In this document: positions 35,901-47,800 of the stretch, one piece after another | Layout: each line of letters opens with the position of its first letter | How positions within the stretch are numbered: position 1 is the first letter of the stretch | Assembly (NCBI GenBank): GCA_009760885.1 | Contig: CM019701.1 | Span: 38,367,197 to 38,431,196, forward strand | Length of the DNA: 64,000 nucleotides | Source of the DNA: Achatina immaculata | Taxonomy: Eukaryota > Mollusca > Gastropoda > Stylommatophora > Achatinidae | Reading direction: 5' to 3' | The notes under the pieces: generated by a model | Seen by the model: only the letters and a program-made list of their open reading frames with translations | What the model was told of the DNA's origin: nothing | Database searches by the model: none | Translations under genes and position numbers: made by a program

Positions 35901-36674
35901 GGCCTCCATTTCTCACTGTACTCGCTTATTCATGGACCATGCTTCACATCCATAAAACAAAACTGGCTCGATGTAACATTTAAGTACTTGGAATCTTGTT
36001 TCCATTGATATGGATCTGTTGCACAAGATATGTCTCATTTTCTGGAATGCTGACTTGGCCTGAGCACGTCTGTTTTTTATTTCATTGTGACATTTCCCAC
36101 CAGTTGTTATAATTGTTCCTAAGTACCTGAATCTATCAACTTGTTTCAGTTCTGTGCCATCAATGGTAAAGCTACATTTTGGTGGTATTCTTTTCTTTGA
36201 GATGATCATCACTTCAGTCTTCTTTTTATTCAGGCTGAGACCTTTATTTTTACTTTTACAAACCATGATGTCCAGAAGAGCCTGTAGCTCCCCTTCACTT
36301 TTACCAATCAGGACTGTGTCGTCTGCATATCTTAAGTTGTTAAGGTTGTACCCGCCAATTGATATTCCTGGCAAGCTCTCTATATTTCTCATTATGTTTT
36401 CGCTGTACAAGGAGAAGAGGTCAGGAGATAGAACACATCCTTGTCTCACTCCCAATTTTATGTTTTGGAATGCTCCTATTTGGTTCTCAACCCTCATTGC
36501 TGCTGATTGCTGCCAGTATATGTTTTTGATGAGTTTCAGATCTTTACCATCTATGTTGATGTCTTCCAGCATTCTTATAATTTCTGTGTGTCTCACTTTA
36601 TCGAATGCTTTACAGTAGTCTATGAAGCATAAGTATAGGTCCGTCTTTACTTCTGTTGATCTTTCCATCAATAT

Positions 36675-36740
<66 letters not shown>

Positions 36741-39700
36741 CATATATATATGGCATTACTTGTGCCATTACTTTAGACATATCAAATAAAACTGATTCTA
36801 TGCAGTCACATGCTATTTCCCCTCCATCATACTTAAACCTTGAACACATAGATGCTTACAGTCCTCATGCAGTGCACATCGAAGTGGAAGAGTGTTCAGA
36901 TGTTTGATTTAAACAGTGCCTGTTACTGAATTATTAACCATGGAAAAAGTTTATAAAACTGAAATTCGCAGATGAAAGCAAAATATTTATGGTGATCAGT
37001 GTGATGATGTGAGTACAGTTTGATGCTGGTGATTAGTGTGTTGATGTTAGTACAGTATGATGCTGGGTGATTAGTGTGTTGATGTTAGTACAGTATGATG
37101 CTGGGTTATCAGTGTGTTGATGTTAGTACAGTATGATGCTGGGTGATCAGTGTTTTGATGTTAGTACAGTATGATGATGGTGATTAGTGTGATGATGTGA
37201 GTACAGTATGATGCTGGGTGATCAGTGTGTTGATGTTAGTACAGTATGATGCTGGTGATGAGTGTGTTGATGTTAGTACAGTATGATAAAAAAAGTAAAG
37301 ATAGTCCCATAGCATTTCAAATGCCGTAGGGGGTGAAGCGTTAGAGACCTCATTATGCTGGGTCATCAGCGTGTGAGGTAGGGTGACCAGTTCCTTTCCT
37401 CGCTGCCTTTACTTCCCAGATTTTCTCTGGTACCCATTTTACGAGGCTGGGTCGACCTCAGGGCCGTATTGGTCGGAAAAAAATCCCGCTCAGCTGGGGA
37501 TTCGAACCCTCGACCATTTGGTTGCTAGACGAGTGCTCTAACCACTACGCTAGCCGGCCCACACAGTATGATGCTGGGTGATTAATGTGTCGATGTGAGT
37601 ACAGTATGATGCTGGTTGATTAGTGTGTTGATGTGAGTACAGTATGATGCTGGTTGATTAGTGTGTTGATGTGAGTACAGTATGATGCTGGGTGATCAGT
37701 GTGATGATGTGAGTACAGTATGATGCTGGGTGATCAGTGTGTTGATGTTAGTACAGTATGATGCTGGTGATTAGTGTTTTGATGTGAGTACAGTATGATG
37801 CTGGGTGATCAGTGTTTTGATGTGAGTACAGTATGATGCTGGGTGATCAGTGTTTTGATGTGAGTACAGTATGATGCTGGGTGATCAGTGTTTTGATGTG
37901 AGTACAGTATGATGCTGGGTGATCAGTGTTTTGATGTGAGTACAGTATGATGCTGGGTGATCAGTGTTTTGATGTGAGTACAGTATGATGCTGGTGATCA
38001 GTGTGATGATGTGAGTACAGTATGATGCTGGTGATCTGTGTTTTGATGTGAGTACAGTATGATGCTGGTGATCAGTGTTTTGATGTGAGTAAGATATGCC
38101 AAGAACACGAGATGAAGGGAACTCAGTACTGAATATGCCAAGAACACAAGATGAAGGAAGCTCAGTATTGAATATTAACTGTTTCCACTCGTGCGACCCC
38201 CATGTGGATCTTTGCGGTATGTGCTATCTCACCCTCGAGAGCCTTATACGGCTTTGGAGTTTCTTTCATTGAAAACATGACATTACTTTTCATTTAACCA
38301 GTTAGAACTCTTCTGAATCCAAAGTTAAACTAGCATGGGGGATGAAGAGGCCATTTTGGATGTTTAGATAGGGGAGTTTTTTCAAGTTTATTTCGAGATT
38401 GAGTGGTAGAATGGTCACACCGACTGACTCTCTCTCTCTCTCTGAACCTTAAGTGCCCAGGGCACACGGGGCTTCCGCAAGGGTTTTCCACAAATGCCTG
38501 TCCTTCGCCTTTTTTTCTGCTCTTGCCCAGGTGAGCCCTCTATTGCTCAACATCCTTTCTGTTGTTCTTCTCCATGTCTCTTTTAGTCTACCCTTACTTC
38601 TGTTCCCCTGTGGTGTCCATCTTAGTGCTATTTTTGGTAGTGAGTTGTCAGTCATTCGGAGCACATGTCCCAACCATCCCCAGCATCTTTCCTCAATAAC
38701 TGTTGTCAGTGGTTTCATCTGCATTTGTGCTAATAAGATGTTATTTCTTATGGTGTTTGGCCAAAATATTTTTCTAATTCTTCGTAAACATTTAGTCTGG
38801 AAAGAATTCAACTTGTTTTCTATGGTTTTGGTGATTTTCCACACAGACTGACTAGACCTAGCTTACTATATGTTTCTCGTAGTGTAGAGCTGTTAGATTT
38901 ATTGGATGTCACAAACATCCATAAATACTGATTTTTCTGTGCTGAAATTTGAATGACTACATATTCTGTATTGGATTATGACACAGTTCAGGTAAGTATA
39001 AAGTAGATTTTATTGCTCAGTCCTAAAATTTTTTAGCGCCAAAAAATTGTTCCATTGTTTCACACCAGTTTTTTTCTTTTCTTTCTTTTTTTTTTTTTAT
39101 GACAAATAACTTCATTTGCGGAATCTTCATTCATTTCCACTTATTTTAATGTGTGATACACACGTGGTGATCATGGAATTAATTTGGTACAATAACTTTT
39201 ACACAGGGACCCCCTTCTCCAAAATGTCTGGGCCTTCTCCAAAATATCTGCATCGTCAGAAACTAAGGAATGTTTTGGAAGTAACGCAAGTGGAAAGAGT
39301 TAAGATATGCTAAGAATAGAAGGTGAAGGGAGATCAGTACTGAATATTAAGATATGCCAAGAACAGGAGATGAAGGGAGATCAATACTGAATATCAAGAT
39401 ATGCCAAGAACATGAGATGAAGGGAGATCAGTATTGAGACATGCCAAGAATGTGAGAGGAAGGGAGCTCAGTATTAACTCTTTCCGTGCGGGAGGAAAAA
39501 CATGGACATGTTCTGGTGAGCGGGAGTAAAAACACGGGTCTTGGTCTGTAAAATGGAATGGAAAACAGTATTTCCATGTACTTCCGTATACTTAATATGT
39601 TTCAAAGTATAGCTAAATGAATGAAAATTTCATAAATGCAGAGTTTTTTAGGAAAAAAGAAGTAATGTGATGTTTTTAGACACTGATTGTGGCCAGCTCA

Positions 39701-42700
39701 CCATCGGCTAGGTCTAGATCCACGCTACTTACCTCTACTTACCATCTAAGATGTGTAGATCTACTTGTCGATCTCGTATTGTGACTCCGTATTGCATTCT
39801 TGCTGAATGAATGTCTGAACTAACCTCCTAACTACTCCTAACTACTTCTCCAGTCGTCTAAATATGTCTAGATCTACTTAGAAAACATTCAAGAGCAGCG
39901 GGGTGGCCATAGGCTATGTCCATACCCCTATCTACATCGTAAAAAATTGAAAAATTTCCATGCTTCGTGTCCGTGTTCTCGCTCGGCATCGCTCGTAACT
40001 AGGCACGCATTCTCCATTTTGAAAGTGCCACTGGAATCGCGGACGAAATATGTACAATCTAAATGTTACACCGCTTGTTTTAATGAAACAAACAACTGTC
40101 GAATTTTCGACCATACAATAGCTTGGGACCACCGGAAATGTCGAAAATTCGACCATATGCACGGAAAGAGTTAAGACAGAATAAAAGATGAAGGGAGCTC
40201 AGTATTAAATATTAAGATATGGTAAGAACAGAAGGTGAAGGGTACTCAGTAATAAATATTAAGATATGGTAAGAATAGAAGATGAAGGGACCTCAGTATT
40301 AAGATATATTAAGAATAGAAGATGAAGGGAGATCAGTATTAAATATTAAGATATGATGAGAATAGAAGATGAAGGGAGCTCAGTATTAAGACATTCCAAG
40401 AACACAAGATGAAGGGAGCTCATTATTAAATATTAAGATATGCTAAAAATAGAAGATGAAGTGAGCTTAGTATTAAATATTAAGATATGCTAGGAATAGA
40501 AAAGGAGATCAGTACTGAATATTAAGATATGATAAGAACAGGGTATGAAAGGAGATCAGTATTTTATATTAAGATATGCTAAGAATAGGAGATGAAGGGA
40601 TATCAGTACTGAATATTAAAATATGCTAAGAACAGAAGATGAAGGGACATCAGTACTGAATATTAAGATATGCTAAGAATAGGGTATGAAAGGAGACAAC
40701 TTTTTTCAACAACACCAAGACTTTAAAACAGTAAATATAACAGGCCATATTTTTCAGTTGCACCAATTATTACAACATGAGCCAAAAAATGGAAACAATC
40801 TATATCTAAAGTACTAAATCTTAAAAATAAGCAAACATGAGTTGATGGCCTTGCTTCTAGACTGTCTATTTCTATACCAAGAATCTTATATATATGACAA
40901 TAGCTCTTTATCGAGGGAAGAACTCTATTATTGTGTAATAGAAGCCTGAAGAAATATGCAGAATTATCAGCAACATTTAAAGAACAGTTAACTGTTCACA
41001 GCAACATATCTTTCTATGGTAACTGATTACTGAAACAGTTAACCTCTAAATTAATTAAAAATGGTTTGAACATTTGATAATACAAAATAGAAGTCTTAAA
41101 CATATAAAAGACCAAGGAAGCTGGCAAGAAGATGATGGAACAGATAAAGATGAAACTACATTAATGGAGCAAAGGTAGCATGGAAGGATAATGAAAATGT
41201 ACAGGAATCTGGGGCCTCGGAGGACAGTGAATAACAGAGTGGGTGCTCTGATCAATGACTTGTTTTTCTGATACTGGCTCCATGGAAGTTCCCTATAAAA
41301 TATCAAGTCAGCGCATGCACATCAAACAATCACTATAAGAAATTTCACCAACATGCATTCACAAACAAACAGAGCAAGACACTGGCAGAATCAAGGCAGA
41401 CTTACTTCCATCTTCTGTATGAATGCTTCGATCCTTCCTTCCACATACTGAGGGGGTTTAGATGACTGGACAATCACCCTCAGACCCTGCACACCTTTTG
41501 CCCTTCGTACCCCACTAAAAACAATGTATCCTGTTGAAGTGAAACAAGGAAAAAAAACAGCTTTATGAGCTACTGAAGTTAAACAAGAAAAAAAAACAGC
41601 TTTATGAGATATTGAAGTTAAACAAGACCAAAAAAAAAAGCTTTATGAGATACTGAAGTGAAACAAGACAAAAAAACAGCTTTATGAGCTACTGAAGTTA
41701 AACAAGACAAAAAAAAGAACCAGCTTTATGAGATATTGAAGTTAAACAGGACAAAAAAAACAGCTTTATGAGATATTGAAGTGAAACAAGAAAAAAAACA
41801 GCTTTATGAGCTATTGAAGTTAAACAAGACAAAAAGAACCAGCTTTATGAGATACTGAAATTAAACAAGAAAAAAAAACAGCTTTATGAGATATTGAAGT
41901 TAAACAAGACAAAAAAAGAACCAGCTTTATGAGATATTGAAGTTAAACAGGACCAAAAAAAAACAGCTTTATGAGATACTGAAGTGAAACAAGACAAAAA
42001 AAACAGCTTTATGAGCTATTGAAGTTAAACAAGACAAAAAGAACCAGCTTTATGAGATACTGAAATTAAACAAGAAAAAAAACAGCTTTATGAGATATTG
42101 AAGTTAAACAAGACAAAAAACAGCTTTATGAGCTATTGAAGTTCAACAAGACCAAAAAAAACCAGCTTTATGAGATATTGAAGTGAAACAAGACAAAAAA
42201 AAAGCTTTATGAGCTGTTTCCTATGAAGCCAGCAGTCTAATGCAATCCTATATTTTCTACCAAACTTTTCCTATGTATCCTTATAACACATTTAATTTAG
42301 TAGTATATTTCTTTCATGTTTCATTCTTTTTAATGATACAATTTTTTTTATATATCTTAGCAACAAGAGTTCTAATTTCAAGTTTTATGTAATTCAAGCA
42401 GTGGAATATGGGCAACACAGTCGTGCATTCGAATGAACATATTAACTCTAACCACATGAAAAAAACAACTCATGACCATGTAAACATTTTTTGCAATCAA
42501 ACAACACAGCTGCCATTTTTTAAACAGGAAATGATGTAATGCCTATTTTTAATGATAATGGCAGTGTAAAATTATGAACCCCCAACTACAGAAAAAAAGA
42601 TTAATGACTGCAGCAATTACAGTTAAAAGATATTACATTTTTTTTTTCATTTATTATTTTTCTTTACCAAAGTACTCACACACATACACTCACACGCATC

Positions 42701-44805
42701 CACTCACACACATACACTCGCACACATACAGTCGCACACATACACTCACATGCTTGCATGTAAAAGAATTACCTAGCTGTTCTTGAGTCCTTAGAATACT
42801 GAAGCAGGGCTCTCCAATCACCTGCAAGATTATTCAGTAAGTTTATTCAAGCTACTCAGTGACTCATAACATTTTAGAATGTCTTTTACTTTATGTTATC
42901 CTATCATTAAGTCAAATGAAAATGAATTGAATGATGGGATATGGTGGAGTTTTACAAAAGTTATTACTAGATAAGATGACAAAAGAAATGAGGAAAGAAA
43001 ATGTAGCTGAAGGTAACAGTACAACCAATATTTTGGTAAGATGCCTTCTTCAGAGACAACAGAAAATGAAAGAAAAACCTTAATTATTGTCAATGCAAAA
43101 CCCCCCCCCCCCCCAAAAAAAAAGGAAAACATCACCAATCTTGTAAAGAAGTTTTTGTGAATATCTGGAAAGAAGTACAACATAATTTATAACAAAGCAT
43201 AAAGGTAGACTTTCATAAATATTCTGGTAAATATTTCTTCATTTTATCATGTGCAGTATATGTAACTTAACATATAGCAGAGAGTTTAATGTGAATCTAT
43301 ATTTATCCTTCATAGACTACTCAAAGGCATTTGACTGTGTACAACACCAGAAACTTTGGGAAATAATGGAAAAAATGGGATTTCCAACACATTTGATACA
43401 ATTAACATCACTGCTGTATCTAGACCAACAGGCAGCAGTAAGAATAAATAGTGAAACAACAACTTGGTTTGACATAAAACAAGGGGTCCATCAGAGGTGC
43501 ATATTGTCGACTTGTTTATTTAACTTGCATACTGAAAATATAATGAGGAATGTTAGAGAAGATGTAGACAAAGAATATTATGATGCCATAACAATTGGAG
43601 GTTATGAAATACCAGAAATTAGATATGCTGATAACACAATATTACTGTCAACAACACAAAAAGGAATGGAAAAACTAATTATGTCAGTCCATAAGAACAG
43701 CGAAGACCAAAACCTCTATCTTAATGCGAAGAAAACTAAATTGATGATGACTGACAAAACAAACAAGGCAGCTGAAATATGTATCAATGAGGAAAATCTG
43801 GAAGAAGTGGTGAGTTTTGAATATCTTGGATCACTACTAACTAATAATGGAGATGCAATGAGGGAATTTAAAAGAAGGACATCTATTGCTCTTCAGAAAG
43901 TAAAACAACTAAAGAATCTGTGGAGAGGAACAGACAGAACCACAAAAATAAGATTTTTAAGGGCATGCATCTTTCCCATTGCAACATATGCCTGTGAGAC
44001 CTGGGCACTTAACAAACAGCTGAGAATCACATAAATGCCTTCCTACAGAAGAGTTCTTCAAATATCATGGACACAAAAAAGAACAAATATATCTAAACTA
44101 CAAGAACTTAATATTGAAGAAGGCTGGCTAGTAAAGTGGATTAAAGAGAGAAAACTTAAATATTCTGGACACATTAAACATCATGATAATCTAGAGAAGA
44201 CCGTCTCGGAAGGGTACATAATGGGAAAAACAAAGAGAGGAAGACCAAAGTTGATGATCTGCAAATGGATGCATCAGCAGCAGGCCATCTTGCTCACAAC
44301 CAAGAGGCCTACAGGAGTGCTGTTAGGGAGGCAAAGTTCCACAAGGAACATGCAGAAGAATGAATGAATGTAATTTAACCACAAGAAGCAAGGCTTATAA
44401 TAATTAGTGTTATGTTTTATCTTTTTCTGTAATAACAACTGTTATGTTTTATCTTTTTCTATTACAACTACTATTATATCTTTTTCTATAATAAATTACT
44501 GTTATGATTTATCATTTTCTATAATAATTACTGTTATGTTTAACTTTTTCCTAAATATCACCCAACATGTTAAAAAAAAAAAAAAGAAAATTCCATTTCT
44601 GAAAATTCAGTACCAAAAATAGCACTAAGATGGACACCACAGGGGAAAAGGAGTAAGGGTAGACAAAAAGAGACATTGAGAAGAACAGCAGAGAGTATGT
44701 TGAGCAATAGAGGGCTCAAATGGGCAACAGCAGAAAAAAAAGCAAAGGACAGGCATTTATGGAAAACCCTTGTGGAAGCCCCATGTGCCTTGGGCACTTA
44801 AGGTT

Positions 44806-44837
<32 letters not shown>

Positions 44838-47800
44838 ATGTCTCCAGAAATTCTGTAAAAATCATCTGTTTTTTTTTAATACTATACTGAGATCTGCACT
44901 ATTTTCTTTCATGTAGTTTTATATTTTCTCCATACTTTATATCCTACATAAAAAGAAGGCTGTGCCTCTAGTCACTCTGTGTTTATAGTAATAATAGTTT
45001 TTGTTAACAAACACACAGATCTTCTAAGTTAACTTATGTTAACTTCCGTACTGTAAATCTTTCCTATCTTTTGTAAAAGTTTTCTTACATAAACCAGTTT
45101 TAGTATTAATGTATCAAAGTGTATACAAGCAGCTCATATTGAAAACAATATTTAAATTTAATTGTATGTAAAGGTAGGTAAAGGTAATCCTGTCATGCCT
45201 TAGAGGCACATAGGGATATGGTGTTAGTGCCCATATTTTCCTTGACCTGTCAGCACACTAGAGGGTGATATGGTCAGTATCACGCCTGGCTGCCTTTCCT
45301 TCCCCAACTCCAGAAGTCAGGTACCCATTTCTACAGCTGGGTGACTGGGGTGCCTCCGGCCGGATTCAAACCCCCGACCTTCGCCATGAGAGACCAGTGC
45401 ACTAACCACTTCGCCACTCAGACACCCAATTGTATGTAGGAAAATATAATAATTACAGGTAAGCTGACAGGTCATGTATACAACTGTTTTACGTAAATAT
45501 AACATAGCAATCAGAATTTGCCGAAGATGGAACAACAGTGATGTTCAAATGAGGTCGGTCAGTCCATGCATGTCCCTTGCAGAACTCTGCCTCTCTAACA
45601 GATCTCCTGTAGAGCTCTCAGTTGTAAGCAAGATGCCCTGCTGCTGAGGCATCCATCTTCAGATCATCAACGATGTCTTGCAGCCATTTTCGCTTTGTTC
45701 TTCCTCTCTTTCTTTTTCCCATTATGTACCCTTCCAAGACTGTCTTCTCTAAATTATTATGACATTTAATATGTCCAGAATATTTAAGTTTTTTGTCTGT
45801 TTATCTTCCGTAATAGCCAACCTTCTTCAATATTAAGTTCTTGCAGCATGGATATATTTGTTCTTTTGTGAGTCCATGATATCTGAAGGAGTCTTCTGTA
45901 GCATTTACATTCAAAGGCATTTACGTTAAATGAGGTAAAATAGCAAATTAAGATGTAAATAAACAGGATGCCACAGACTGTCTATGGATAGTGAAAAGTT
46001 TAGATGTTTTCAGTAATTATGAAAAGTATTGCTGCAACACAAGTCAAAGGCTGAAATGTTAAGAGAATACCTGACAGAACAGCTCCAGCAACATGTTGCT
46101 CTCTGTGTTCTGCTGCCCACACTGGTAATATACCTCAATGCTTGAGCTTTCATGTATAACATTCTTCTCTTTATGGATGAAGTAGCAACCTGGAACAAGC
46201 CAGCAGGTCAGGCACAAAACCATCATCACAACGACCACCACCACCACCAATCATCATCATCATCATCTTCATCATCATCATCACCATCATGTGTGATGCT
46301 GATGGGTATTGGCCAGTCATGCTTCTCTACAAATCCTGATCTCTGAAGTATCTATCAGCACAATCTATAACTTTCTATGCCATCAAGTTATACCATCCAT
46401 CATCTTCTCTCTCAGCCTTAATCTGCCTCTCTTCCCATTTATCTTTCCTGTTGTTAAGATATTTCATATATATATATGTTAAGGTCTTCCCTCCTTATTT
46501 CATACACATCATATGTTGATCGTCTTTTCTTAGCTATAGTTAAAATCTCTTTTCATGTCGGACATTCCTGCTATGTTATGACAGCCGTCCATATGACTTT
46601 CCTAACAAACCATATCTCTGTTGTTTTCAGAGATTATTGCATTGATCTGTTTATTATCCATGTTTATTTCTACAAACCATGATGAGTATTATAGCATCTT
46701 AGAACAAAATTCATAAAATACTTAATGTCTTGCTTATTTAAAAGGAAAACTTGAAAACATCTTTAATGTCTTGTCTGTTTAGAGGAAAAACTGACATACA
46801 TCCTTAATGCCTTGCCTGTTTAAACGGGAAACTTGAAAACAGTCTTAATTTTAAAAGGAAAACTAAAAAAAATCCTTAATATCTAGCCTGCTTAAAGGGA
46901 AAACTCAAAAACATCCTTAATATATTCCCTCTTTAAAAATAAACCTCAATCAACCTCACAAAACTTTAATGTCTTGTCTATTTAAAAGAACAACTTGAAT
47001 ATTTACATAATGTTTTGTCTATTTAAAGGGAAAACCTAAATACATCCTTAATTTCTTGCCTACTGAAATTGAAAATATGAATACACCCTGAATGTCTTAC
47101 CTGTTTAAAGGGAAAACTCAAATGCATCCTTAACTTTTAAAGGGGAAAACTCAAATACATCATTAATGTCTTGCTTATTTAAAGGGAAAGCTCAAATACA
47201 TCTTTCAAGTATCTGTATCAAGTGTGATAATAACAAGTTCTTCACATCATTACTCTTACTTTAAGTAAAAATAAAATAACTTCAATGAAAATAAAACATC
47301 ACAACAAATGAAGATAATGACAGGAACATTACAGACAGTAAATAAACCTAAACCTTTACGCACAAAAAAAAAAATGGAACTGACATTTTAGAACACTTTA
47401 AAATTCTAAATTTTTCACTAATAAAAATTCTCCTTGAAAATAACATTGGTTAAAAAAAAAAGACAGTAGTTTCCCTTGAAAATGCATTGATGAAATCATG
47501 AACTGTTAAAAGAAAAGGAACTAATGACGCACCATCAGGTAGCTGAACCTCCCTCAGTCTGCGATGCTGACTTGGAAGAAGTGGTTTGGTACCACTATTG
47601 CATGCTAGAATACCCTCTACTAGATCCATCATTCCCAGAGCTTGCTGTATATCAAAATATATATTTTATATCAAATATTCTAAATGTGCAGCAATTTAAA
47701 GGCAAAAAAGAAAATAATAATTGTTAGTGATTATGAGTTGCTCTTTATGTAAAAATTAACAATTTCACTTTCTAACTACTGGTATAAACAATCTGGTTAT

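Larger units (their letters stand above)
38096..40690. repeat. Minisatellite, about 47-bp unit carrying TTAA, split by two elements
   Basis: Unit ATATGCCAAGAACAGGAGAT plus GAAGGGAGATCAGTACTGAA and TATTAAG. Array pieces are 38096-38177, 39300-39477 and 40171-40690; between them lie two TTAA-flanked elements. Most units contain TATTAAGATATG. Confidence 0.93.
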
